Below, piece after piece: positions 1-13,588 of a stretch of DNA of 64,000 bases. Location of the stretch: positions 12,088,121 to 12,152,120 of the forward strand of contig HG738137.1 of NCBI GenBank assembly GCA_000499405.2. Reading direction: 5' to 3'. Below the pieces are notes generated by a model. The model did not search any database, was not told the DNA's origin, and was given only the letters and a program-made list of their open reading frames with translations. This stretch comes from Onchocerca volvulus (lineage: Eukaryota; Nematoda; Chromadorea; Rhabditida; Onchocercidae). Position 1 is the stretch's first letter. Every line of letters starts with the position of its first letter. The position numbers were made by a program, and so were the translations under genes.

Positions 1-642
1 CATCCGCACCACTATAGCTAAGAAACCATTCGATACCGTAAGTTATTTGATCTCCACAAAGAATTATTGATTATGCTGTAATATTTTCATATATATTGAG
101 AAGCTACAAAAATACCAGGTGGACATTTTTACTTAATCCTGAAATACCATATTTATCAGCCCATGCTGGAATACAATATTCTCTCGGATTTTATTTGGCA
201 ATTTACAGGAATTTAGTAAAACTTCGTTTCACGGAGACACCGATCAATTGATCTTGGAATCAATGGATCCATCAATGCCATATCATGCCATGCTTAACTT
301 GGTGGTTTTTATATTGGTAACTTTTTGCATTATTATTAATTCATTTCTAATAAATATATTTCTGATTTTCTTTAGTAATCAATCAAAAATTATGATGCAT
401 AATTATTAATTGATTATTATATATCATAAGTATTAATTCATTACTACGGAAAGCCAGAAATATATTTCCAAAAAAAGAAAATTCGAAGTAGCATCGTTTT
501 GGTTTTTAAATGGCAAATTCTGCATTAGCATTTTTACCTCATGCATACTTCCTCGTCATTCATTATCATCAAATCACTTCCTTTTAAAATTTCTTTATCC
601 TTTCAGATACTTTTACTTTCTCTCCTAGCATTGTCTTTACTT

Positions 643-715
<73 letters not shown>

Positions 716-1860
716 AACTTTCCAGCAGTAAATCTTACGCTGAATTGTTATGATAAAATGATAAATTGTAATTTTGGTCAGTCAACTGCAAAAAGGAATA
801 GAAATAGTAAATTAAATTTTTCAGCTTTATCTTTACCATCCTGAATTAGGACTCATTATTCAAATAAAGGATTGTACCGACACTTTATTCCTTCCAAAAG
901 AAATGATTCAAGAACTGCAATTTTTTTCTTTGTTGAAAAAAAAAAAGAGAAAATAAAAGGAGGAAAAAAAATTGGAATTTTTCCAAAATATATTCATTCT
1001 CTCCGAAATATTACTTTATAAAGGAATGGATTCCGTAGTGACAAATTTATATTTCTTCAAAATTGTTATTCATGCTTGAAAAATTCTATAGTATATCTTA
1101 TTTTCTGAATTTTTATTCATAAATTAATACTCTAACGGATGTTACCTTGAAAGTATCATAATTAATTACTTAATGATTTAATTCGAATCTTCCTTCAAAT
1201 AAATTTCTATTTTCTCTATCTCATCTAATATGCATTTGTTCTTATTGCTGATCTAAAATTTAACAAAATACTAAAAAAAAAAAAGTAACAAATATTGATT
1301 ATTTGCTTAGTAATGGCATATATATCAATTAGTAGTGTGTAAAAATTGAAGTGTTTGAAAATTTTATCATTTTTTTTCTAAAAAGAAAAAAAAATTCTAT
1401 CTTTCAGGTAGAATTCAACAATATTACAATAGCAATTGAAAAAGGTCTCTACGACGATAACTTTCTCAATCGTCTTGGCCGTATATCATTGATGTATTTT
1501 ATTTATTTATTTTTTTTTTTGAATTTTCATAACAATGAAATTCTATTATACATATGCTACTTTTTTATTAATAATAGTCAACTAACAATAAGTAACGTTG
1601 ACATATTTTACTTCATAATATATCATAAATTTCCAATTGTCAAATTATAAAAGATCGGTTATTTCGAAAATTCAACAAATTTGAAGTTTGATTTGAAAAA
1701 AGAAAAAAACTAATCATTCTTTACAGATTATATATAATGTTTCACATCAATTTGATTTTACGCATATGCAGAAATCATTTCTCTCTCGATACAAATCGCG
1801 CAATTCAGCGTGAAATGGAATGGACGAAATAACCGAAATTGTTCTTTCCAATACAATTAA
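1..1860 (+). CDS. Possible 3' part of an unidentified gene
   Basis: I do not recognise this gene. Four segments can be read as exons whose phases agree: 1-37 (ends at a GTAAGT donor), 209-316 (after a TTTACAG acceptor; GTAACT donor), 1408-1480 (after TCTTTCAG) and 1772-1860 (after TATGCAG, ending at TAA). An alternative is that exon 209 reads straight on to a TAA at 407-409, giving a C-terminal hydrophobic, membrane-like stretch beginning LVVFILVTFCIII. The 209 segment has non-repetitive, coding-like composition (it includes HGDTDQLILESMDPSMPYH). No domain is identified; the 5' part lies outside the window. Either reading could be wrong, and the last two segments are the weaker ones. Confidence 0.3.
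644..714. repeat. poly(T) tract, 71 nt
   Basis: Uninterrupted T run of 71 bases, read directly. It could be the poly(A) end of a minus-strand retroposed sequence, but no flanking target-site duplication was recognised. Runs this long are also prone to assembly-length error. Confidence 0.95.
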
Positions 1861-2554
1861 GCAACAAAAAACAAAAACATTCCGATTTCGGGCATGATTT
1901 AGTTCTTCAAAATATAAACATTGCTTCAATATGTTGATATTGATAATGAATTGATCCAGTAATGATGCAAATTTTTTCCTTTTTTTTTTTTTTTTTTTTT
2001 TTTTGTATTGGTATAATTCATATTGTTAAGTTTGAAAAGAAAGGTTGTGATGTTAATTTTCTATTTTGTATAATGCTGTTATGATATAATTATATGTTGT
2101 TTGCTGATAAAATGGCAGTATAAAATTCAATGAAATCCCATTTTATGCTGTTTCTTTCAAAGATTGATAAAATAAACGTATGATATCAATTAGAAATATA
2201 GTAATGAGTTACCGGAAAACAAATAATTAGCAAATCATTTCATCTTTTTCTTTTCAACCTTCAAAAAATGAAAAAAAAAAAAAAAAAAGAATTCCTCTGT
2301 TATCATACATTATCCATTCCTGCCATAAAATTGATCAGTGAATTTAATACTTTATTTTATCTTTTATTGTTTCAAGTCACAATTAAGTCGAATTACTTTT
2401 TCATTTTAATGCCATGAGTCACCTTTGCAATAAAATATTTTTTAAACTGCGGTAAATAATTATTGTATAGCAAAGTTTCCGGAAACAATTCTCGACCTGT
2501 CACATGTTTCTGCAAGTTTTTACTTTTCCCTTCAACATCCTCATTTGGTCAATA

Positions 2555-2642
2555 TTTTTGATTTTTAATAATTACTAGTTGGACTCAGTCAAGCTCCGCG
2601 TGGCTGAGTCCAGCTAGTAGTTATTAAAAATCAAAAATTTTT
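2555..2642 (+). mobile_element. Solo Helitron-like 3' terminus within a palindrome
   Basis: The stretch 2579-2613 forms a stem (GGACTCAG pairing with CTGAGTCC) around a GC-rich loop region, followed at 2614-2617 by CTAG and then T. Helitrons classically end in a short hairpin followed by CTRR and insert before T, so the form fits. The hairpin resembles the 3' ends of the elements at 20.7 kb and 32.7 kb (shared GCGTGG core and GAGTCCAG). The flanks (about 2555-2577 and 2614-2642) are also inverted copies of one another, so the whole is a near-perfect foldback of about 85 bp. Confidence 0.55.
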
Positions 2643-5600
2643 GGAAAATTTCGAGAATTATGAAGAAAAAAAAAAAAACGATGTGATAAAAGAGAAAAGA
2701 AAATGATTCTGAGATGACAGCTACCAAAAGTCGAACTTCATCTCTGTCAGAAGATATTTATTATTTCAGGAATTAATCAAGCAAAAAACAGAAATATTTT
2801 CATGTATGCATTTTTTTTCTTACATTAATTCTTTTTGTTTAAATTATTTATATATATATATATTTTTTTTTTTTTTTGAAAATGCATTATAAGATAATTT
2901 TATTTAATAATTTTTTCTTCAAAAATTTGTAAATTCCGCAATGTTATATGTATATTTGCTTTTTTCAATAAAAAATTCAAATAATGATTTTCATTTTCTA
3001 GAAGATGGGGAAAAAAAAAAAGAAAAACATTTATACATATATATATGCAAGTTCGTTATTCAAAAAATCATACGACTAGAAATTTTGATATAAATAGGAA
3101 ATAAAGAAAGTAATAGATTTAGATAGTAATAATAAATTTAAAGTAAAGAATAATTGATTGTTCAAAATAATTATCGCAGCATTTTCATGCGAATTTATTT
3201 TCAAAAAGTATCTGTAAAAGGATGAACAAAAAATAGAGATATTTATAGCATTACTTGAACAATGCTTAAAAATAAGCAAATTATAAGTTTCTATTTGCAT
3301 GAATCATATAAATCGCAATATTTCGAGTTATATAGCGAGTTTTAATTTTTTAAAAAAGAAGTGTGAAAACTGATCCAAAAATTATCATAATATTATGACA
3401 TTTTAGCTACTGTGACATTTTCTTATGATTTGATTTTATTCATCAAAATAATTGCGATTTCTGAATATATATTTTGGATTTACCTAATAATAATAATAAT
3501 AGTATAAATAATAATAATCAGTCATAACACTGTTAACGTATTGACAATAATAGATTTCACTTTTTTTCCAAAACCACTTTTTTTTGAAATTAAAAAGATT
3601 CTTTTTTTTTCTACTTTTTTCCTTTTTATTTTAAAAATGTTGCATTAATTGCTCTGTATCTTCATTAATCAGTAATTATAAAAAAAAAAATATTCCAACA
3701 TAGTGAATTATTTTATCATGATATTCCTATGAATTTCATACCATTATTGTGTGATTAAAATTCGACGAAATTTATAAATTTTTTTTCGAAACAATTTTTC
3801 TATGCTTCATATTGCATATTATATCATTGTTAGTTTATCAAATATCAAAATCAAAATCATATACATGAGAAAGAAAAACCAAATATTATACTTAAAAAAT
3901 TATCAATATATATAAAAATGGAAATATTAGTAATTAATTTCCATACTTAGTTTTTCTTATAGTAATACAAAAAGTATATTAAATGAAATTCCTTTTTGTC
4001 TTTTTATTCATCAATTAATGGAATTGAAATCAAGTTATCTTGAACAAATATAAAAAAGGGAAAAATTTTTAGATCATTAAAATGAAATTGTTTGATTTTG
4101 AAAAAAGAATGATCGAAGTGTTGCACTTATTAGAAAGGAAAAATTTTCCACAATAAAATATATCATCTATTCTTGGAAAAAAAAAAAAAGAAACGAATAT
4201 CTAAAACTTTTTAAATATTCAAATTCATGAGTAATTTGAGGAAGAGAAAGAAAAATGATGAAAAAAAAAATTTTTTTTTATGATTTGTGAAATTATTTTT
4301 TCATATTTAATAATATTATTCAAGGTAGATCATATTTAATTTGATAATAATTTCTATGATTATATTGCTAAAAATTTTCAGAATTATTAATGAAATATAG
4401 AAATGAATAAACAGATAATTAGATGCAAAAATACTTACTTTTTATGAAAAAGTAAATTGAAGCACAATTCTGTGAATAAAACTAAATAAATAAATAAGTA
4501 AACAATTACAGAAATTATTATCAAACTTTGTGTGTAGATAAGTGATTAATTATATAATTTCATGAATCAATTAGTAAATAAATATAACTTGTATTTATTT
4601 CACAATATTTTTCAAAATTATCATTAGAAATTATCTATTAATGTTATTCTTCTTTATTGTTTCACATTAGTTTTTTGGTAATAACGTTTAAAAAAATTTC
4701 AGATAAAAGAAAGCATATCTTGCAAATATCAAACAAATAAATTTAATCTGAAATAAATAATTAAAATAATTTTGTTTGATTTAAAAAAAAAATTTTTTTT
4801 TTAATTTTTTCAAATTAAATTATTCGATTTTTTTTTACTCTTAATGAGATTTCGCAAAAAACTCTTCGCATCAATTCTTCCATCATCCTATTTTTCAATT
4901 AAAAAATTTCATTTTGCGTTACATAGAAAATTCATTATATTTAATACTAACAATATCACGCATTGAATAATTTATTAAAATTAAGTTTGAAAAAATATTT
5001 TAAAATTATTAGTTATAAAATCGATTGTTTTTGTACAATTATGCTTAATTGATTTTAAGAATATGAAATTTTCACTTAAAAAAAAAAACCAATTGTTGTT
5101 AGTTCGAGTTCTTTCGGTGTCATCAAAATTCCATTCGATCATTACATTTGCGACTATTTAATAATTCCACAGATATAAATGAATGGATCGAAAGGAAAAA
5201 AAGAATTCTTTAAATTTTTGCGGAATTTGACAAAAGAACTCAGAAAATTTATAGTGGATAATGAATCAAATAAGACTAAATGCTGATTGGTTTAAATTTA
5301 AAATTTTATAGCAAAATGACAAATTTATCAAAACGAAAATTTTTATTTTTCAAAAAATGGCGATATAATATCTTCAAAAAATATTTCCATCTAAAATTTC
5401 GACTTGAAATTTTCTCATATAATTTGTGAGAATAAATGTCATGCAACTACTCGTCTTGTGATATCAATGATATTTTTTTGACTTTTAATTAAAATTTCGG
5501 TTGTTTTTCTTTTTTTTTATTCCATTTTCCATCATTTCATTATTGTCTGATTCAGTAATTCGAATTATTCATTTTTTTGTTAATTAATTAACAATTTCCG

Positions 5601-5978
5601 GAAATACTCTATTTTGGCCGAGAAATAACGATTAATAATGTAACTGACAAAATTATTTATGCAAAAAAAAAGAATGCAAAAATAATGATTTAAATTGTGA
5701 AATTAGTATGTTTTTAAAAAATTCAACTTTGATAAAAAGTTAAAAATTTTTCATCAGAGGAAAAAAAAAAGTCAAACAATGTGTTAAGGAATGTCATATT
5801 ACTAATATAAATGAATGTCGATAAATTTAAATTTTCAAAATTTTATGAAATTTTAAGAATTAGATTGAATTTAAAATTCAAATTATAATTTAGATCTAAA
5901 TTTGGTTCCTATATATAAATATGTTAGATCATCATTTTTTCTTTCTTTTCAAGCAAAATGATTGAAAAAAGTAATTCG

Positions 5979-6112
5979 GAGGAAATGAGGCGAAATTAAA
6001 TGCAGTTATTTTAATTTGAAAAATTGAAAAAATTTCTTTGCATCTGAGGAAATGAGGCGAAATTAAATGCAGTTATTTTAATTTGAAAAATTGAAAAAAT
6101 TTCTTTGCATCT
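5979..6112. repeat. Exact 67-bp tandem duplication
   Basis: Two consecutive copies (5979-6045 and 6046-6112), each beginning GAGGAAATGAGG and ending TTTGCATCT, look identical by eye. Such identity implies a recent duplication or an assembly artefact in an otherwise unique AT-rich stretch. Confidence 0.9.
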
Positions 6113-9100
6113 GATCAATTCAAATTATCCCAAAACGAAAAGTTTATTAAACAATTTCGTTGCAAAAAAATGGAACAACAAAAATTCTGAAGTGATTTTC
6201 GTCTTCTTTTTTCTAAATAGCAATAAAATTTATCCAAATTTGACCTAATTTTTTTTTCTGATTTGACAATAATCACTAATTGAAATGAAAAAATGCGGAA
6301 TTTTTTATTTGTTTAAGAATGATTCAAACAAGTTCAGATATTAAAATTCAAACAATGGTTTAAAAATACCTAGGTTATATTTGAAGTATGATAAAGTAAA
6401 GTTTAAGATTAATAAATGTTCTATAATTATAAATTATTAAGTTTTAAGATTTTTTTAAGGTTAGTTATAACACAGCAAAGTTTCAAGGACAACAATGTTA
6501 CATATATGTAAAATAAAATTTCAAGGACAATAAGGTTAGAGAGAATTGCAACAAACTGTCTTTTGATGATTTATGGTATTTTAAAATGATCATTAAACAA
6601 TGGTAACGATAAGTTTTGGTTAAATAAGTACTTAAGTTTGAAATGAGTATTTAAATAAAAATTTTTTTTTTAGATATTCGAATAATTATGCTAATTTCAG
6701 TAATAATTTAATTGTGGTAGAGTATTATCATTTCATGGATAAATCCTTAAAGATAACAATAATTAGTGATTAAATTTGAAATAATTTTCGGATTCATAGT
6801 TTTTTATACTTAATTTTTCAAATTTTTCTGATTTTCTGATTCTTCCAAGATACCATAACTAATAAAAATATATTTAGGAATAAAAATTTTCAATTATCGT
6901 GAAAGATAATATTATATATTTGAAATATTTGATATTAATGGATCAAATTTTACAATGTGTAATTTTGAAAAAGATACAATTTCAATTAGAATTTTAAAAT
7001 TTAATTTTAGTTTATTCGGATTAAAAATTTGCAAAATAAAAAGGAAATGAAAGTATTTATATTTCCATTTAATGATTTTCTTTTTTCTTTTTTTTCTGTC
7101 AATTTTTAGACTTTTGCAACTTGATACTTTTTTGTTGCTTTTCATTTTTCAATTATTTAATTTCCTGAAAATAGTTTCACCTTTTTATATGTGCATTAAA
7201 AAGTTGGACTTATTTTATTACGTTTTATTTTAAAATTCACTTATCATTTTTAAATTAAATAAACAAAATAAGTTAAGCAATATTAGTATCTGAAAATTAT
7301 GTGAATAATTAAATAGATTAATACTTATAGTTATTTAAACCAAAAAAGAAAGAAATAAAAATAAATTAAATTTATTGTCATAATTTGTTGGAGGCAAAAT
7401 TCGATCGATTACTTTTGAAGGGGATAAATCTGGATTTCCGACTATTTCACATATTTGAGGAAGGAGGAGGAGAAAAAGCATAATTTAAATTTAAATTTCC
7501 GGTTATTTCGTATATTTTAATATTTCATAATCATTATTTCTTTTTCCTTTACCAAAATTCTAAAAATGAATTCAATTTAATTCATCATTAAGTGCGATTC
7601 AATAAGAATATAGAATTCGCTATATAAAATTTTTAATTTTATTTATTTTTAATCTAATATGAAATTTAACCTAAAAGCACAATTTTAAAATTTGTGTTTT
7701 ACGTAATTTGATTACCAATTTTATTTTTATACTCGTAAATTTTTTCTTTATAATTATTATCGTTTTTTTAATATATCATTTCGAATTTTTCAACGTTCCT
7801 CCAATAATTTCATTTCTTTTTTTTTTTTTTTTTTTGAATGCTACCAACTTTTGTTATCATTAGAAAATTTTTGATTTTAATTTTCGAATATTTTTTTTCA
7901 TTTCTGATTGAGTTTAATTTCAATTTTTTTGCAATTTCCACAATTTTCAATTGCATTTTTATCTTTTATCTATGAAACTGAACCTTATTAAACACTATTT
8001 TTGATGTAATTTCGCCACTTCCATTCTAAAAATTCCGTTTTTTTTTTCGGCTCTTTTCAAACATACCTAGGTTTTTTTTTTTAAAAAATAATATCCAGTT
8101 TTCATTGTAACTTTTTTTTTTTTTTTTTTTTTTTGCAATACCAAGTTTTTATTTACATTGTACGAGGAACTTGTTTGATAAAAATAACAGTTAGGCGCAT
8201 TTGTCATCATGATCAAAGTTGCTTTTTCGAATTTTTCTCAAATAAATATTATTCCTGAACAGGACATAACTAATATTTTGAAAAAATCTTCTTAAAATGA
8301 TGGCTTTGCTTGAGATAAAAAAGAAAAATTCGTACTCAAAAAAACTGAGAAATGAAATGAATACATATTGAAACATTTTGTTTTTTTATGAACTAATGCA
8401 TCTTTTTCGTAAAAAAGCAATAGAATTATTGATTCGAAAATCGTCATATATCTATTCATGTGAAATGAATTAAAATGGATTTAATTGAATTTAATTTCAG
8501 TCACATTGAGCCAAAAATTACGTGCAAAAAAATGAACTGGATTAACAATAAATTAAAATCTATTCAATGATTTTAAATAAAAGATATTTTTTGGATCGAA
8601 TAATTACTGTTTTTTTTTGCTTAGATTATTTTGTACATTCTGAATAAAATTGAGCATAAAAGAATAATAATAATTTTATTACGAATAATGTAAAAAGTGA
8701 ATTAAAAATTTTAAAAATTTTGAAATTAAAAAAAAAAAGCATGAATAGTGGATGAAAAATGAACAAATTAATAATAAGATTCAAAAGAAGAAAAAATGAA
8801 TTTCAGTATTTTTTCATTCATCAAAACTGGATTTTGACAGGTTAAAATGATACTTCACTTGTCATGAATGAACAAAATAAAAGTAAAAAAAAAAAAATTG
8901 CAAATTTATTTTTTTTTTTTTGGAATAAATTTCACGAATGAATAATGTTTTGGTGTGATAAGTTTGAAGTTCGAACTTTCAGCTTACATTTTTTTTTCTT
9001 ATAACTTCATATTTCATTATAATATTACATTTTTTCATCCAAAATTTTAATTAAAACTAAAATGATTCGTCGAAATATTTGTTATTTTTTTTTCTAAACA

Positions 9101-10666
9101 TATGTCCAATGATAATAAACCACAATGTCATGCAACGATGGTGGTAAATCGCTATACTTTTTTTTAAAGTGTTTTTTTTTTTTTAAATTATAATTAATTG
9201 ATTCCGAAAAATTTTTGCAAATTTTTCGGAATCAAAATTTCTGAAAGAAAAAAAAAATCAAAAATTATTGCAGTTGTCTAAATTCCTAACTTAAAAATCG
9301 TTGCATAGCAAAAGTAGTTACTCTTCAAAAATTATGTCTAAAAATATTGTGCAAGTAATTTGATAAAAATAATTTATTATCTGAATAAATTTTGATGAAA
9401 TGATGAAACGTCATTTTGCTAATTTGCTATTTCATGCAGTTTTTACATCATGATTTTTACTTTTTATTTTTTGAATAATTAATTTAATTATTTTAATACA
9501 TATAAAAAATTCTTATCGCAAGCCAAAGAGTAGGTAACGATTTGAGAAATATTAAACCACTAATTAAAACATATATCTTAGAATTTTCAAGGACGAAGAT
9601 TTGATAAAATATTATATATTTATCGATTAGGATCCAAGAGTTTTCATATACGATCGATATTTTTCGAAGCTGGCAGTTAAATTACTAGAATATGATTAAA
9701 AATCATAGATTTCCTTTTAACAATTAAAACTTCTTTGTAAATCATACAAATTACTAAAATACTATTCAGATTTAAAATATTTTTTTTTGTTCCAATTTTT
9801 GATTTACACAAATTTTATTCGTTTTCGATAAATTTAACTTGTCATTAGGGATAATTCAGAAATTTAAATTAGTTAACTCTTCTAAAATTAAGTTTAAAAG
9901 TAAAAGTGATTTGTTGTTGAAATAAATGTAATAATAATAATAGTATAAAACTTCATTTTTACAAATTGTTATTTCATGCAATTTTTACTTTATGATTTTT
10001 ATTTTTTACTTTTTTGAATAATTAATTCAATTATTGTATTACAAGTCCAAGAATATTTTATAAAAATTCGGAAAATTGTTATCGTTTTATAAAAATTCGG
10101 AAAATTGTTATCGAAATAGCAAGTATATTTCATTGATATCAATTTTAATTTATATTGATTTTATTATTCAACTCTTTTATTAAATGATTGCAATTATTGG
10201 ACTATTTTGTTGATATTTTTCCATTTTTGATATCTTTTATTCAAATTTACATAATTTTAATCAATTTTATCCAAAATTTTCATGATCCTTTTCGATAAGA
10301 AATGAAGACGAAGAAGAGGAAGAAATGGAAGAGGACTAATTGCGATATTGACGATAACAACGACAAAACAATAAAAGATGACCAACGAAAATCATCATCC
10401 AATAAAATCACGATTTTGAAAACGCTATTCAACCGATCAGTAAGGGAATTTGCTACTTTTAATGCAACAATTGATGTGTAAAACAAGTTTTGAGGAAAAC
10501 AATAAGTAATTTTATCCATTTTCATTCCTTATCTCAACTTTTACATCCTTTCCTATAAAATCATTTTATACATACATATTTGAATCGAATAAAATAGGTG
10601 ACAAAATCTTCTACGCATATTGACAAGAATTATTTCCATACCGAAAAGGGTTAGATGAAAAAGATA

Positions 10667-10793
10667 AATGAACGAATGAATGAAATGAATGAATGAATGA
10701 ATAAATGAATGAATGATTGAATGAATGAATGAATGAATGAATGAATGAATGAATGAACGAATGAACGAATGAATGAATGAATAAATATGAAAT
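10667..10793. repeat. (GAAT)n tetranucleotide microsatellite
   Basis: Imperfect GAAT/ATGA tetranucleotide array of about 125 bp with AAAT and GAAC variants. The His/Ser-rich and similar reading frames on the minus strand are translations of this repeat, not genes. Confidence 0.93.
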
Positions 10794-11715
10794 TAACGGA
10801 CAAATAAATAAATGTAATGGAAAATTGAAAATCAGAAAAACTTTTATTCCTCTTTTGCATTTACGCAAAACAAAAAAAAAAAAGATGTCATGTCAAAATT
10901 TACATTTTCAAACTTTTAAGATAACCAAAGAGAATTGATCGACAATAGAAATATGGATGAATTCCACATTTGCATACGTTACGTGTATGTTTACACGTAC
11001 GTATATGTGTGCGTACGTGTACGTATGGGATTTATCTATTTGTACATATAAAATATCATTTGATAAGCACACATATATATTTATATGTATTTACTGTATG
11101 TGTGGGATCTATCAATCCATCTTTAAATACAACTATATTTTGATAATATAGAAAACATTGATACAAATGATAATTGGATAACAATATGTTAATGATCGAT
11201 ATAGATATATGTATTGCTTACAATTGAAAATTGAAAATAATTAAATTATTTTTATATTTTTTCAGAAATTCGAATGTTTAGTATCATGCATAATTTTTTT
11301 GCTCATTTTAAATTTCTCAATTTTCTTGCCATTTATCTTATTTAAAATACTTTACTTTTGTATACATAATATTTTTAAAAGATATATTCATTATTTCATA
11401 AAAACTTGTTGCTTCTTATCAATTTTATCATTTAAAATTTTTGGAATACTTCATGATAACAATAATGTTCGGAAATAGAAATTCAAAAATAAGATATTGT
11501 ATTTATATAACAATAGAAACAAATATATATTTTTCCTTTTTCGTCCCCTTTTGCGACGCTTTGCGAACTCCTATCTTTTTATCCAATTCTCCCGCTTTTC
11601 GAATCTTCTTCAATCTTCTCTTCCTTCCTCGTCATCATCATCGTCGTCGTCGCAATTCATTCAAACAAAATTCAAATACACAACAAATATATCTATGGTA
11701 GAAACTAGAATCATA

Positions 11716-11750
<35 letters not shown>
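11716..11750. repeat. (ATG)n trinucleotide microsatellite
   Basis: About twelve consecutive ATG/GAT units. The poly-Met frame across it is a by-product of the repeat. Confidence 0.92.
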
Positions 11751-13403
11751 ATTAGGTAAAACAGTTTTAAATTTTCACAAAAAGGCGCAAAGATATTAGA
11801 AGAGGTAGGAGGAGAGAGAGAGGGAGAGAGAGAATGAGCGAAGGTGAACTATCTCCTTTTTTGTTCATCGGTTTTGCAGCCAACCGTACTACTAGTTTTG
11901 AAAAGTTTTTCCAAAAATTTTCAACTTCCCTCTTATCTTTTCTCCTCCTCTTTTTAACATCCTCCTCTGTCCTACCTTAAGGCTTCCCTCCGATGTTATT
12001 TCTTCGTCTTATATTCTCGTTTCTACATTTTTACCTCTCCCCAAACTTTTTCCCTCCGGTTTCTTTTTTTTTTTTCTCTTTTATTTCCGAATCAATCTCG
12101 ACTATCTCTTGTCATCCTGTCCCACCTTTCGAATTAATTATCTATTTTCGTTGTAAAAATCCTTTTTCGAGAATTTGAAGATATTGTTCCACATGAAAAT
12201 TCATTATTTGTTATCCAATAAATGAGTAGTCTTGTAGATAGGTAGTATTAGTTTTTTCTTTTCTTTCCTCTTTTTTTTTTTTTTTTGTTTAGTATAAACC
12301 ATCATTACCTGAAAAAAAAAAAGGTAGCAGTTTGAATTTTGTTTGATCATTTATTCCCAGATCGCTATCAAATTCCCACCCATTCCCCTGAGGGTTTTCT
12401 TTTAGTTACATCATTTTGTGGTTTATCAAGATGGTATATTGGTTTTGAGGCGCAAAAGTTTTCGGAAATTTCATCAAAAAGCGCCAACGGCATATTTTTC
12501 GGTCCGTTTTCATCAAATTTTAATGAATTGATGATTGAAGGAATTTACATGTTGTCTTTAAGAAATATCGATCTGATGGATGGGATCAATTTGATATTTA
12601 GTAGACATACATATACATATCTTAAGGCTATTTTTTTTTTTTTTGCCTCAGGTCATAATAAATGTGTCTTCGGGGATCTTCGAGGAAAAGCGGTGGAAAA
12701 AATGCGACATTTTTAATCTCGTAACAATGTAATTTTGATATTTTAATGTTTCAAATAACAATAACACTCAGTAAGTGAAAAATAAAAATCCTTAAAACGA
12801 AATTTTTGCGAAAGCAAGAATGTTAGTATTCTAAGGGATAGTAGTAAGAAAAGGTGAAAGGGTAAATATTGAGGAAAAGTGAAAAAATTTTGACAAATAA
12901 TACCAAGAATTCTTCTTTTAAAGAAAAAAAAAGGTAAAAATTGAATATGAAATCTGTCAACAAAAAAAAAAAAAAAAAAAGAGAGAAAGCGAAAGAACTT
13001 AAAAATGATAATGAATTATAAAGTTTTAAAAATTATTTTTGCATTTAACTGAAAAAAAAAGCAATAAATTTTGTAATTAATTGCGAATTTCTTGATGAAA
13101 AAAAAAAGGATGGAAATTTTTTTTTTCACAAAACGAAAAGAAGAAGTAAATTCTTTCGTTTTATTCTCTTTTTTTTTTTTTAGTTTCATTTTTGTATTGT
13201 TTTAAAAATAAGATGACCTTGTTGACCTTACATATTAGAAAACTTTTCCTTTTCTCATTTTCTTTTTCATTCTTAAATTTTGCCTACAAATTCTGTTTGT
13301 TTTTTTTTTTTTTTTAATAAAATATAATTTATCATTTCGTTTCCTTTTCTCATTTTCTATTTTGCTATTATAAATAGGCGTTATCAATTACTAATTAATA
13401 TTA

Positions 13404-13588
13404 TCGATGTTGCCAGATTCTACCGGCAAATTTTACAAGAAATACCGGTCTACCCTAGAGGTTATCATTGTGCTCATCATTCTTATCACAGAAAGGTTCA
13501 CCTGAGGGAAAGCAAGTTATCAGAAGTGTGTATTTCCGAACAATTGTGGCCCGAGGCAACAAATTACTAGTAGCATTTGTAAAACGTA
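13404..13588 (+). promoter_or_regulatory. Putative 5' UTR/leader exon of the AP-2 gene
   Basis: Sequence richer in G+C than its surroundings, ending in a short start exon with a consensus GTAAGT donor. Possible 3' splice sites precede it (a TTGCCAG ending at 13418 and a TATCACAG ending at 13491), either of which could accept a spliced leader. No TATA or initiator element was identified. This is inference from composition and splice signals. Confidence 0.35.

Larger units (their letters stand above)
1861..13400. other. Gene-poor AT-rich region upstream of AP-2
   Basis: No convincing coding exon, tRNA or rRNA was seen on either strand here. Content is A/T homopolymer runs, short direct repeats (notably the 67-bp tandem duplication at 5979-6112 and a roughly 28-bp one near 10055-10114), the palindromic Helitron-like terminus at 2555-2642, simple repeats at 10667-10793 and 11716-11750, and a purine-rich GAGA stretch at 11806-11835. 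Short open frames follow low-complexity sequence. Enhancers of the downstream transcription-factor gene could lie here but cannot be recognised from one sequence. Confidence 0.6.

Noticed and set aside
5104..5130. tRNA B-box-like GTTAGTTCGAGTTC
   Set aside because: No A box or cloverleaf-forming arms at the right spacing; no tRNA found anywhere in the window.
10611..10868. His/Ser/Phe repeat frames on the minus strand
   Set aside because: Translations of the GAAT tetranucleotide array.
12339..12716. 125-codon plus-strand frame after a plausible acceptor (ATTTATTCCCAG)
   Set aside because: No recognised domain, no match to AP-2 N-termini, ends in a poly(F) stretch from a T run, and no donor or partner exon fits. 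Probably chance, though the first part looks somewhat coding-like.
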